Shown: positions 1 through 10,770, numbered from the stretch's first letter. The stretch: 64,000 bases of DNA from Zychaea mexicana (GCF_025766255.1 NW_026516697.1:1-64000); one strand, 5' to 3'. Notes: generated by a model not told the origin, from the letters alone. Numbers and translations are program-made.

Positions 1-128
1 ATGACTCCTATATATTCCTAATTAAATGGAAAGGTTATAATGAATCCCAAAATAGCTGGATATCAATGAAAGATTTTAATGAAACCAATATGTTAAATAA
101 CTATATGAAAGTTAATAAATTAACTTAG
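1..128 (+). CDS. C-terminal end of the chromodomain transposase, E copy A (partial)
   Basis: The window opens inside the reading frame. The visible residues (SYIFLIKWKGYNESQNSW, then a short tail to a TAG at 126-128) are the second half of a chromodomain: the K-W-K-G-Y strand, the W of the aromatic cage region and the start of the C-terminal helix. They match 9272-9399 almost base for base. Whether the rest of this copy is intact cannot be seen. Confidence 0.75.
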   Translation, partial: DSYIFLIKWKGYNESQNSWISMKDFNETNMLNNYMKVNKLT

Positions 129-238
129 ATAACTCGATACTTTACCCTTCCTAATAAAATATCATAACTATGTATAGTTATTTTATTTTATGTAAGATAT
201 ATTATTTGAGTGTGTATAGTAGATAACGTCGGTTCCTA

Positions 239-730
239 TTATTGTAATAATCCTTTAAGTACATTTGCTAGGTTAAAACTTCCACTGTTGCATATATATA
301 TTTTTCTAGATTTTCTTTTTTTTATTCTTTTGTTATTAGTTTTATGTATAAAATCACCATCATTAACAATTATGCATGGTAAATTAGGATTTTCTATTTT
401 TTTTGTAGATTTTTTATTTTTTTTCTTTGGAACATGAAGTTTACTATGTATAGTACAAAGGTAATCAGGTTTAGGTTTATCTCTATTAAGATTAGTATTA
501 ATTTTTCTGTGACACATATGGCCATTTTTCTTACCTCTTTTATGTATGTAAGTGCACACATTATCGCTTGTATTAACATACCAAAAATAATTATCTTTAA
601 CTTTATTAATTTCTTCATTAATTTTTTTTTTCATAATCATTTTCTTACTTTCAATATCTTTAACTAACATTTCATCTTCAAAATAATTATGCATAACTTG
701 CTCCATTAAATCTTTAATAGAACAAATCAT
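239..730 (-). CDS. Small Cys/His (putative zinc-binding) protein of element E, copy A
   Basis: This is a 163-residue lysine-rich ORF, convergent with the transposase and separated from its stop by about 110 bp. It is the counterpart of the 177-residue protein at 9510-10043. The upstream ATG used there has become ATA here, so the first usable ATG is 14 codons further in. Conserved Cys and His residues (motif C-x13-C-x18-C-x2-H with an RGKKNGHMC core) suggest a single zinc site. I know no named family for it. The conserved frame among copies argues that it is a real gene of the element. Confidence 0.6.
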   Translation of the reverse strand: MICSIKDLMEQVMHNYFEDEMLVKDIESKKMIMKKKINEEINKVKDNYFWYVNTSDNVCTYIHKRGKKNGHMCHRKINTNLNRDKPKPDYLCTIHSKLHVPKKKNKKSTKKIENPNLPCIIVNDGDFIHKTNNKRIKKRKSRKIYICNSGSFNLANVLKGLLQ

Positions 731-953
731 ACTATTTTTATTAATAAAAAGCTCAGTATTTAATATAACTATTTGAATTTTTTATGCCAAGTAATATTGG
801 AGGTATTTATTTTTATATTAAAAAAAAATTCAGTTTTTTTTTTAAATAAAATTTAACAGTATGCACGATTTCAAACTCCGAGAATAAAAAAAATTGTCAG
901 TTAAGAAAAAATTTAAAGAAAATTTATTAACATCGTGTTAATGTTTATTCCTC

Positions 954-1500
954 TATGTTTTGAACCCATTGGCGATGCTTGACAGACAGAGAAGACGAAC
1001 TAGCAGGTATAGAACGTGGAGTAGATTAATTGCGTGATGTCGCAGGGGCAGCTGAGTCACGTGGGGTAGATCCATTACCGGTAGCTGAACCACTTGGGAC
1101 AGATCCAGATAGACCGGCAGCTGATAGTTGGGGTTCATTTTCAGGTATAGCAGTTTGATTATGGGATCGACGTGTTGCTTGATTGGTGACGCAGTGTACA
1201 AGACCTTCATAAATTTTTGGCCAGTCTGGTTTACTACATTTCTTTAAAAGTATACACTATTCAGTCAGAAGTCTTTCAAACAAAAGGAACATATCCATGT
1301 ACCACACTAATAAAACATACAACAATCAGATCCAGTTCTTTGGCTACGAAGGCAAACCTGGTCGTCCAGTCTGATTGAAAATCGTCACCAAGGATTGTTT
1401 GAGACAAAATGAGTGTTGTGTTTTGATTTACAAAGTTCTGGAGAGTCAAACTTTTGCCAGTTTCGGCTGCATTCAAAAGGTATTGTTTGATGACTATAAA
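954..1500 (-). pseudogene. Decayed piggyBac-like transposase C-terminus (S copy 1)
   Basis: Minus-strand translation gives NAAETGKSLTLQNFVNQN (about 1470-1420), which resembles the region before the Cys-rich tail of piggyBac (DDE_Tnp_1_7) transposases. After a frame change it gives CGTWICSFCLKDF (about 1310-1270), which looks like the end of their zinc ribbon. Further on is KCSKPDWPKIYEGL. Stops and frame changes separate the pieces, so nothing here can be functional. The assignment is an inference from short motifs. The same stretch occurs at 10224-10770. Confidence 0.3.
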
Positions 1501-1937
1501 TAATTATATATTTAGTATCCAAGCAATCGTTTCCATAGTCACTCTTTTTCTATTACCTGAATTCCATTCAAGGATTTCCGCTTAGACTGGCTCTGATTTT
1601 GCTTCCATGGCGATGGTGTTTGAGAAGGCAAAAAGCGGTTTGATTGAGCTTTGTACAGGAAGTCAAGGCTGCAGTTTCGAACTCAGTCAATTTTACTGAT
1701 AACGGCTGCAGCACATAGCAGCCGCAGCAGTCCGTGATTTAAAAAAGAAATAATCTCGCCTTCAGTTGACAGCTTTGGGATATTTTTATCATGAACTTGG
1801 TGGTACAACAACATTAGCTGGAGTTTCAAGTGCTCTTATTCCGAATTATGGGGCACCCACTAGATAATACAAAGACAAAGTATGCAATGGAACAGTAAGC
1901 GACGCGACGCCGAAAAAAGCAAAAGGCACCAAAAGCC
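1500..1937. other. S segment, no recognisable gene
   Basis: Nothing coding is supported between the piggyBac-like remnant and the mariner insertion. A Ser/Gln/Lys-rich minus-strand frame lies at about 1590-1760 with stops. The same sequence lies at 10770-11207. Confidence 0.5.
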
Positions 1938-1939
1938 TA

Positions 1940-4465
1940 AGGTGGGCGTCAGCTAAAGGGGCCATTTTTTGCAAAAATCAAATCGACTTTAAACCCCACG
2001 TCAGGTGATACAATTCTTTTTTGATCTAATGATAATGATGGAGAAAATATAATTTATTGAAGGTAAGTTTCAGTATAATCGGAGAAATCCAAGGTTGGTG
2101 GAAGCACTCGATGGCTTCTATATTTTTTTGTAGCCCATTCGGCTCTTCCAATATCTAGTCCTCTATTATACATTTCAATAAATTTCCAAGCCCGTTGTTC
2201 ATAATGAATGATGTGTTGGATAGGAATTCTCTTATGTAATGTTTTGACACGCATTTGCAAAGATTTAAACGAGTAATCGCATTCTTCTCGAGCAATTCTC
2301 TTCATCTCTGCCCACACTCTTTCTATCCAATTGCACTCGCATTGGTACTTTGGATAAAGCTCAAAAATCATATAGTTGCTTTCGCATATTTCAGCAAGAA
2401 GCGATTTTTGAGCTTTGAAGTCTGGTTGCTCTGCCATTAAGTGCACTGCACAGCAATTGCCTTGGTTTTCTCCTTGACACATCTTTTTCAATCCTTGCTC
2501 TGGCCAAAGACACCTCTCCTTCAATACTGCCTCAAGACCACGAGCACGACCGTCACCGTCCACCGTACGCTGAATTCGCCACTGTCCATTTGCATCATAA
2601 TAGCCAGTATCATGCGAGATGATCTGCTTTCCACCAGGTCCAAGGTTCATTTTAAATGCATTCAGTGCATTATTTGGCATTGTGGAATGATTGGAACTCT
2701 GGTCGAAACAGAACACTCCCGTGCAATTGGGATGCAATTCATTGAACTCTTCAATTGCTGATTTCAATTGTTCTGCCATGTTCTCCTTCTTCCAATATCT
2801 ATCATTGGCAGCACCAGGAAGAATCGTATGACAGGAAAAAAGACCATGACACGAGCAACCAAATGCACTTAGCATAATAGCACGCCCTTCTCCTTTTTTA
2901 CGAATGATGGTTTCGTCACAAGCAAGGTACAATCTTCTTTTGCTATCATTGGAGTAGAAATACGTTTCATCAGGCGTTACAAGTACTTTTTACCGATCCT
3001 AACATAACATATAAAATATTAGAACTTTTAAAACCATTTTTTCAAACATTTTTTATAGATATAATTACCCAGACTTCCAATGACAATTCCTTCGGTTCAT
3101 CATTATTGTCATAATGATTTATGGACTTTCTGTATTCGAGCATTCTTTCTGCCCATTTCTTCCGGTATTCCACCACGTCTTGTCGTTCATGTCCGTCAAT
3201 ATAAACCGAATCCGTCTTACTGCGACCAGTAAATCCCCATAGCTTCAAATAACGACGAACTGTTGATTCTGAAATTTCTTCCAAACGTTGATCCAGGGTG
3301 TTTTGATCAATCACCAGGTCGTTTTCAATGAAAAACTTGAGTTTATGGATTGTTCTTTGTTCTGGTCGAACTGAACAGAAATATGCGACACAATCATCTT
3401 TCAAATGTTCATCTCGAAGGATAGAAGCAGTTTTGACGTGTGCACCTCGTTTTGATGTTGTTAAGCTGTTTATGGCCAAGTATTCGTTGGCCCATTCGTG
3501 GATACGTCGTGCAAAGCGTTTTCCTTTTTTCCAAGTGTCTTTGCTTAGTTGCTCTGATGCCTCCATTCTACCAATTCCTTTTGAGATTTTCAGAAAAAAA
3601 TGATGGAGAGTGATAAGACGTGTTCTTTCGAAATGGTTGACCTCGGGTGTTTTTTGAAATGGATCAGCATATTTTTTAAGAGCAGAAGCAGCATTTTTGA
3701 ATTTGTTGATTTGCTCTTCTTTCTTTGTGAGTTTTGCTGCTTTTTGTTCGATGCGTTGCTTCCAGACTCGCGCGGATCCCTTTGCTTTCTCTTGTTGTTT
3801 CTTTTTGCTGCTTTCAATTGTCCGTGGGTCACTTTTATTGTAAATCTTTGGCCTTCCTTGTTTGTCAGCACCAGGTTTCCAAACAACAAAGTTAGCTTTC
3901 AACAAGCTGGTTTGAACGTCGTTTAATTCTTCTTCGTTCAGGCCAGTGGGATCTTCATCCACAGCTTCTTCTTCCTCATCCGTGATCTCGTCGTCACTAA
4001 GAGGGGATTCTTCCTCTTATTGAATGTCTTGAACTTCGATCTCTTGTTGTTCGCGTTCTGCTCTTTCGCATTCTGCTTTTTCGCGTTCAAGTCTCAATCT
4101 TTTTCCTTGTTCGTAGTTGGCTTTACCAACTTTAGCTCTTCTTTTGGTTCCTGCCATTTAAATGCGTATTTAATTATGAAGTTGGTGAAAGATGACGTGA
4201 AAAAGATTTGCGATTCAAAATAGATAATGGGGAAATGGTGTACAAAAATTGTTCGTTTCCTAGCTAAAAGTACTAAAAATAGTAGACTTCGAAACGTCAT
4301 AGCTCAGCAACAAGTGAGCGCATTGAAAAAAAACTTAGTACGTTGTGTTCCTCTCCTCTAAAGCTATCGATTCTGCTATCTTTTGTGGCAATTAAGCATG
4401 CAGAGATAACTCTATGAAGGCTGGAAATCGGGTCTTAAATTGGCCCCTTTAGCTGACGCCCACCT
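1940..4465 (-). mobile_element. Tc1/mariner element, copy 1
   Basis: The ends are 25-bp terminal inverted repeats beginning AGGTGGGCGTCAGCTAAAGG (1940 inward and 4465 inward), flanked by TA on both sides (1938-1939 and 4466-4467), the standard target duplication of this superfamily. Length is 2526 bp. It encodes one minus-strand transposase. The identical flanks around the copy at 11210-19748 show that both derive from one insertion that was later duplicated with segment S. Confidence 0.92.
2054..4160 (-). pseudogene. Tc1/mariner (IS630-like) transposase with in-frame stops, copy 1
   Basis: The frame opens at an ATG at 4160 (MAGTKRRAKVGKANYEQGKR), meets TAA at 4017-4019, then runs open through 3042. 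That stretch contains helix-turn-helix-like repeats and ends near SVYIDGHERQDVVEYRKKW. A second block (about 2991-2054) has the catalytic core. The first Asp is in TPDETYF (about 2970), the second in VFCFDQSSNH, and the Glu in CECNWIERVWAEMKR. The YIDGHER and SSNH motifs are typical of fungal DDE_3 relatives. I found no clean splice junction between the blocks, and a second in-frame TAA lies near 2990. Both stops occur in both copies. Translation could start at the ATG near 3962, but the protein is probably dead. Confidence 0.85.
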
Positions 4466-4666
4466 TAATATCGGGAAGAGCCATGTCCTCAACCATCTTT
4501 TACCGCACAGACCAAGCTTTTTCCCCACATCTCAGCTTGTGTAACTATGTACTCCAGACACACCTTATTTTCTGTCACACAGATTCCAAAGAACCACCAG
4601 GGAGCTATCTCTAAAATGCCTACAGGCGCGGATTGAGCCTCCCACATACTTTTTCATCTGAGGATA

Positions 4667-6765
4667 TCAATAATGAAAGGCAGGTTCGGTAGTGTAAAAA
4701 TATTTATTTAGATTGTCGACTTGGTTGTGTTTTCTTTTTGTGCCAAGTTTTGGAGATGGCATGCAAGGTGGAATTTGTGGGGGTTCTGGGCCGTCGATCG
4801 ATAGAAAAATGATTTCTTCACCAGCATTTATAATTTGTAGCGTATTTTTCATGATAACTTTGGTTTGCCAAACCAGAGCAAGGAGCGGAATGAATTTCTT
4901 TGCGAATTTTTCGACAGATCCGGGAAACTCGTAAGGACCAATACTTTTTAACCTTGTCACTGAACCAGCAGGACAGTCTTCGATGTACAACGTGATGTTG
5001 ATGCCTATTCAAAAGCAATTTAGTTCAATACATCAACTTTATAATGCGACAACTCAAAGAAAACACAGTGTTACGGTGAATTTGGGGTATTCCAGGTAGT
5101 TGCGTAACGGTTTAAGTGTATGTTTTGTAGTGAGCACCAGTAATAATATCGTTTATTACAGACGGGTTGTGAAGTGATATGAGTGTAAAGTAAGGTAAAA
5201 ATGCTTATGGGTTATATCCAAGGTTGTATATATAGTAGGGAGCTGTTGCCTTGATTAAGCTCAGTGAGTAGAAATGAGGATCAGGGATGTTATGTCTGTC
5301 CAAAATGAATGAGGAATAAGGATCAGGAATGTTACGTCTGTCCAAATAAATGAGAAATAAGAGCAGGAATGTTACGTCTGGTCTTAATAGAAGAGTTTAT
5401 TTAGCTTCAGTTATGAGCAATAAACAATATGTAAGATAAAACAAGCCGTGTTTAGGTCTTGAGTGATTGAAAACAACACTTGAAAAGTTAAGTCAAAAGT
5501 GGGAGGTAGAAATTCAATGTCTTTATTCAAATAAAATGAGGGGGTATTTATATCTTTCAAAATAATTCAATACCTCTATAATAATTGAACATCAAAGATG
5601 ATGCTCGAAGGTTGTGGGAAGTACTCGCATCCAATGGTTATGGATGTGGAATCAAATGGAAAGTCTAGGAATAATGCTATTATTAGCTATTCCGTGGCAA
5701 TTTGGAAGGTGCCAGAAGTTTGTAGAGTTGTTGCTGCGTAGTTATTGGATCGCTGTGTCCTTGGCTTTATGGAAAGTGCCAGAATGTTGTAGTAATTGCG
5801 AGGCTGCTGTAGTAGAGCTCTTGTTGTTGTGTGATGTGATGTGCTTGATGTTTGTTATGCAGCTCTTTCTTGTATTCAGATTTTATTGGAGGGATAATTC
5901 TTGGGGTATCAACAGTATGACTACTAAATAATATATTTACCAGAAATGATCAAACCTGCAACCTTGATATCGTTCATTTTTCCCGGTGCCTCCTTCGTCA
6001 AACGACACAAAATATCCTTCAAAGTCCTTGGAAGTTTCAATCTACCCTCGTCTACGCCTTTGGTGTTCAATGGATCGTCTGAACAACCAGCTTCCATGCA
6101 ACCATATTCTAAGTTTCCTTGCTTGATGATAAGGTCAACTTTTGTGCCAACCACTTTCCTGTTGAGTTGACCTTCTTCATTGGTAGATCGGTTTGAATTT
6201 TTTCTTATTGAGGAACTAATGCTGGACTTTTCTCCACTATATATAACCATAAACACATTAATGTCTATGTTGCCACACATTTGAAATTGTGCCATCGTAA
6301 TGATTTGTGTTGAAATTTTACCTTTGGGCACGGAATCTCGATTCATAAAAGCAGGACTGCACAAACCCCCATTTTTTATGTATGAGATCACTTTCAGTAT
6401 CATAGGTCGCAGGTAATTGCTGGTACAAAAAAAGATCTGTTGCATGGATAATCGACTTCTGAGCCCAATACAAGTCAGGTTGGGTTCTTGGATCGAAGTC
6501 GTGTCGTTTGCGATGCTCCAAAAGCTGATCCAATGTTTTCTATATGATCAAATAGCCGTAGAATTACTCACCGACACATACTTACGAAAAAATTACTACT
6601 ACACATGCTCAATATGACCTTTACCTTTCCTTGATACGACAAAAAGTATTCCTTGAGGGAAGCAGGTAGCGATGGAAGTTCGATAGGGCTCAGCGTGTTG
6701 ATTTGATGGAGTTCTTGGGGCGAAAAGTAATCTTTCCAAGCATCGTCTTTGGTGCTTAAGATCAT
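4667..6765 (-). CDS. Mucoromycota-type unknown protein with PD-(D/E)XK-like features, S copy 1
   Basis: Four exons (6765-6625, 6539-6322, 6236-5941, 5004-4667) join in one frame to 330 residues. The middle carries SGEKSSISSSIRKN, then RKVVGTKVDLIIKQGNLEYG and CMEAG. This arrangement resembles families widespread as hypothetical proteins in Mucoromycota. The spaced D...E with nearby Lys recalls the PD-(D/E)XK nuclease fold, which is an inference. The C-terminal third (YEFPGSVEKFAKKFIPLLAL) is a hydrophobic helical block. The solo LTR at 5069-5911 sits wholly inside the third intron, so the coding sequence is still open. The start is uncertain: another exon ending near 6872 could splice in upstream. 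It may be a host gene or cargo of the array. Confidence 0.6.
5069..5911. mobile_element. Solo LTR of a retrotransposon
   Basis: These 843 bp are absent from the otherwise identical copy at 20347-20352. They begin TGTTACGG, end GTATCA and are flanked by ACAG on both sides (5065-5068, 5912-5915), a 4-bp target duplication. Inside are a TATATATA box near 5227 and about three degenerate 50-bp repeats with the core CAGGAATGTTACGTCTGTCC (5280-5385). No internal retrotransposon genes are present, so this is the product of LTR-LTR recombination. Orientation and family are not determined. Confidence 0.75.
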
Positions 6766-6992
6766 TGAATGAGCGGGGCTGAATACAAAATGAGAATATT
6801 GGTTAGCATGACTACTTCTAGACTCCTTCTTTCCCTAAAAAAATACTGCAGTGAACTTACTGGTGATGGGAGTATTTTAAAGCTAGCATCTTCATCTTAT
6901 CTTCTACTACTACCCTCTGTACTTATCCAGATTCAGACGTCGTACTGCTGGTTATCTACCACTTTTGATTCGTTTTAAGATTTTCGTATGTG
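6766..6992. other. Upstream region of the S-segment gene, copy 1
   Basis: On the minus strand a short open frame beginning MKMLALKYSHH could splice (donor near 6860, acceptor near 6782) onto the gene at 4667-6765. This is the only sign of an additional 5' exon. Otherwise I see nothing. Confidence 0.3.
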
Positions 6993-7144
6993 GAGGATGT
7001 TTACTAGTTGAAGTTTTTCATCTAAACTAAGGTCAACAAAATATTTAAGGTTCACAAAAATTCCTCATGTTTATAAAATTATTATATTTTTAAAATTGAA
7101 TATAAAAAAAATTGAATTTTAATTAAATATAAAAATATATTACA

Positions 7145-9399
7145 ATGGATAACCAACAAATAGATGAAAAGATTAATAATGAAGTTAACAAAATTATTAT
7201 TAATAAGTGGGAATTTTTGGAATATAACTGGCCAATTGTTAATTATAATTACAAGCATCGTACAGAATTAAAACATATTAAAGGTATTGATGATATTAAA
7301 AAGATTTTAGTAGATAAACTTGGTTATATAGCTGTTTTTTTCTTTTTGGTTGTTTTATATACTAGCTGTGAATATCCTGGCCCTTATTTTGAAGTTGAAA
7401 TAGGTTTATTTTTATTATATCATTTAGTTTCTAGTGTTTCTGGTATTGAAATTAATAAGTTTATCCCGCAAACATCATTTCACAAATACTATAAAAAGTT
7501 TTGGATGGATGAAGATAACTATAAAAGGTTAAATAAAATTGTTAATGATTCTATGGTGCCCGCCACCTAGAAACAACAAGTGGACATTTGAAAAATTTAA
7601 AGTTCCGCTATTATAACTTTCCATTTTTAGTTAAGCGATATTTATCCATTGAAAATTCGCTTCTCAGAGGATGAAAATAAACAAACTGCTCTCATATGAT
7701 GCATCTCACATGATTCTTAGAAACTGACAGCTCTCTTTAAATGTACAAGAAAATTACTTGATTGTGTTCTTTGACTCTTGCACAATTTTAAGGTGCTTCC
7801 AGTACTTGTTGAGTCTCCCCATTGTATGGAATGTTTTGGAAAAAAAAGGAACAATCAAACTGTCATCCTACTTATAATTTACATGGCACCATTACAATCA
7901 ATGTTAATTGGAATTAGAAGGCTGAAGTATATATTGCACCAGTACTTATCACTAATGTTACACTACCTTCTTAATATGGAAATCGCCGATTTAATGTCAT
8001 ATACTATAGTGTATAGTAGGGTGGATATTCTGACAAAATCCTCTGCTAAATCTTCAAATCGACCCTAACTTCGACACTTTATTTCTCATTTTTTTTTGCC
8101 CGTATGTAAATAAAAGCTTTTCATAGAATTATTCTTTGAGCCTTTCTCTATCGTTCTATGAGATTAAAAAAGTGGGTTGTATAAGTGAAAAAAGTTGAAA
8201 TAAAACATTGCAAACTGGTCCAAAAATTTACGTTTCTAGGTAGCAGGCACCATATAGAGAATATGTTTTCTTCTTTAACTTTAAGAATTTTATCTTCTTA
8301 TAAATATAATCCACCACTTTTTAAACACATAACTTTTATAATAGATAGTCATGATTCAAGAATTAACTATGTTAATACTGATATAAAACATGAAAGATTA
8401 TGGTCATATAAATTTAAAAAAAATGGAGTTCGTACACAAATTGTTAGCGATATTAACGATATGATTTTATATGCTTCCAAAAGCGATTATTGTTCTGATA
8501 GTTCTGACGGAAGTATGTTTTTGAATATGAAATTATATAAAAAATATCTAAACAAGATGTATTGGCAACAGATGGTGGTTATACTTTATTTGTTAATTAG
8601 CTTATAGAACTTGGTGCAGAAAAAGGATATGATTTATCTTTAAATAATTTTGTTTATCCTATACACAAAGAAAAGAATGTAGATTTAACAGCAGAAGAAA
8701 GGCATTATAATGATGTTTTTGGTAGCTTCCGTTCAAAAATAGAAGACCAATTTGCTGCAATAGGTAATAAATTTTATAGATTTAATAATAATAAATCTAT
8801 TGTTAAGATGGACAACATAAAGTTTTATAATCTTCAATTTCGTGTTGCTTATTTATTAAAAAATATAAAAATATTTAGTGAAAAGTTTAATATTAATACA
8901 TAAGCACATCATAAAATTATGGGAATTAGATAATTTTGAATTTCCATACGAAGCTAAATTAATAGATATAGTTATTAGCAATTCATCTGAGGCAAAAAAT
9001 AGATTAGATGAAATGGTTAAATTACAGGAACAGTTTTTAAATAATTTAAGTATAGATAATACTGATATGATTATTGATAATGAATACAGTGATGAAAATG
9101 ATAATGATAAAGATGTTTCCAGCGAAGAAGATGTACCTAAATTCAATGAGAAAAAAAGAAAAAGGAAAGGTAAAGGCAAAGGAACATTAATGGATATAAA
9201 TAAAATTAGAAATAATTCAACTTCTAATATTTCTTATGAAATAGAATCCATATTAAATCATAAATTTGAAGATGACTCCTATATATTCCTAATTAAATGG
9301 AAAGGTTATAATGAATCCCAAAATAGCTGGATATCAATGAAAGATTTTAATGAAACCAATATGTTAAATAACTATATGAAAGCTAATAAATTAACTTAG
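7145..9399 (+). pseudogene. Chromodomain DDE transposase, E copy B (interrupted by a MITE and frameshifted)
   Basis: This has the same protein as 21589-23142, but it is broken by the 699-bp insertion at 7554-8252. It also has a one-base loss in an A run near 8548, a TAA near 8902 (acataagcac) and an extra base shortly after. Unlike copy C it keeps the Trp codon at 8400-8402. The chromodomain end (about 9229-9399) is open and intact. It cannot make a full transposase. Confidence 0.85.
7554..8252. mobile_element. Tc1/mariner-type MITE inserted in E copy B
   Basis: 21-bp terminal inverted repeats begin TGGTGCC and end CCTAGAAAC, with two mismatches between the ends. They are flanked by TA (7552-7553, 8253-8254). 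The uninterrupted site is visible in copy C around 22000 (gattctatggagaat). Length is 699 bp and no transposase is encoded, so it must have been moved by a related element elsewhere. Its ends differ from those of the mariner at 1940-4465. Confidence 0.85.
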
Positions 9400-9509
9400 A
9401 TAACTCGATACTTTACCCTTCCTAATAAAATATCATAACTATGTATAGTTATTTTATTTTATGTAAGATATATTATTTGAGTGTGTATAGTGGATAACGT
9501 CGGTTCCTA

Positions 9510-10043
9510 TTATTGTAATAATCCTTTAAATACATTTGCTAGGTTAAAACTTCCACTATTGCATATATATATTTTTCTAGATTTTCTTTTTTTTATTCTT
9601 TTGTTATTAGTTTTATGTATAAAATTACCATCATTAACAAGTATACATGGTAAATTAGGATTTTCTATTTTTTTTGTAGATTTTTTATTTTTTTTCTTTG
9701 GAACATAAAGTTTACTATGTATAGTACAAAGGTAATCAGGTTTAGGTTTATCTCTATTAAGATTAGTATTAATTTTTCTGTGACACATATGGCCATTTTT
9801 CTTACCTCTTTTATGTATGTAAGTGCATATATTATCGCTTGTATTAACATACCAAAAATAATTATCTTTAACTTTATTAATTTCTTCATTAATTTTTTTT
9901 TTCATAATCATCTTCTTACTTTCAATATCTTTAACTACCATTTCATCTTCAAAATAATTATGCATAACTTGCTCCATTAAATCTTTAATAGAACAAATCA
10001 TACTATTCTTATTAATAAGAAGCTCAGTATTTAATATAACCAT
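9510..10043 (-). CDS. Small Cys/His (putative zinc-binding) protein of element E, copy B (intact)
   Basis: This intact ORF of 177 residues is the longest of the three copies. It has a short N-terminal part, a Lys/Glu-rich helical segment (about 34-60), then C73, C87, C106 and H109 around YIHKRGKKNG, consistent with one zinc site. A highly basic tail (KKKNKKSTKK and KRIKKRKSRK) follows. It faces the transposase gene tail to tail. Classical PIF/Harbinger elements carry a Myb/SANT-like partner that helps DNA binding and nuclear import. By position and basic charge this protein could fill that role, but it shows no Myb signature. That role is inference only. Confidence 0.65.
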   Translation of the reverse strand: MVILNTELLINKNSMICSIKDLMEQVMHNYFEDEMVVKDIESKKMIMKKKINEEINKVKDNYFWYVNTSDNICTYIHKRGKKNGHMCHRKINTNLNRDKPKPDYLCTIHSKLYVPKKKNKKSTKKIENPNLPCILVNDGNFIHKTNNKRIKKRKSRKIYICNSGSFNLANVFKGLLQ

Positions 10044-10223
10044 TTGAATTTTTTATGCCAAGTAATATTGGAGGTATTTATTTTTATATTAAAAAAAAAA
10101 TTCAGTTTTTTTTTAAATAAAATTTAACAGTATGCACGATTTCAAACTCCGAGAATAAAAAAATTGTCAGTTAAGAAAAAATTTAAAGAAAATTTATTAA
10201 CATCGTGTTAATGTTTATTCCTC

Positions 10224-10770
10224 TGTGTTTTGAACCTATTGGCGATGCTTGACAGACAGAGAAGACGAACTAGCAGGTATAGAACGTGGAGTAGATTAAT
10301 TACGTGATGTCGCAGGGGCAGCTGAGTCACGTGGGGTAGATCCATTACCGGTAGCTGAACCACTTGGGACAGATCCAGACAGACCGGCAGCTGATAGTTG
10401 GGGTTCATTTTCAGGTATAGCAGTTTGATTATGGGATCGACGTGTTGCTTGATTGGTGACGCGGTGTACAAGACCTTCATAAATTTTTGGCCAGTCTGGT
10501 TTACTACGTTTCTTTAAAAGTATACACTATTCAGTCAGAAGTCTTTCAAACAAAAGGAACATATCCATGTACCACACTAATAAAACATACAACAATCAGA
10601 TCCAGTTCTTTGGCTACGAAGGCAAACCTGGTCGTCCAGTCTGATTGAAAATCGTCACCAAGGATTGTTTGAGACAAAATGAGTGTTGTGTTTTGATTTA
10701 CAAAGTTCTGGAGAGTCAAACTTTTGCCAGTTTCGGCTGCATTCAAAAGGTATTGTTTGATGACTATAAA
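10224..10770 (-). pseudogene. Decayed piggyBac-like transposase C-terminus (S copy 2)
   Basis: This is a near-identical repeat of 954-1500, with the same broken frames: NAAETGKSLTLQNFVNQN near 10740 and CGTWICSFCLKDF near 10580. The decay therefore predates the array duplication. Confidence 0.3.

Larger units (their letters stand above)
1..953 (+). mobile_element. Element E copy A (3' part only)
   Basis: This is the right-hand part of the PIF/Harbinger-like chromodomain element. It holds the end of the transposase chromodomain, the convergent Cys/His ORF and the AT-rich right end. The right end includes the palindrome TTAACATCGTGTTAA shared by all three copies. The rest of the copy is outside the window. 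Confidence 0.7.
6993..10223 (+). mobile_element. Element E copy B: PIF/Harbinger-like element with chromodomain transposase
   Basis: The right end is fixed at about 10223, where the three copies stop being alike. The left end is placed at GAGGATGTTTACTAG because it weakly mirrors the right end (GAGGAATGAACATTAAC on the other strand). The terminal repeat is imperfect and the left limit is tentative. TATGT-like flanks are visible on both sides, but a target duplication is not proven. The element holds two convergent genes and one later MITE insertion. Confidence 0.5.

Noticed and set aside
6769..6978. Plus-strand 69-codon frame repeated in both S copies
   Set aside because: Its conservation follows from the recent duplication. 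It overlaps the upstream region of the minus-strand gene and has no motif.
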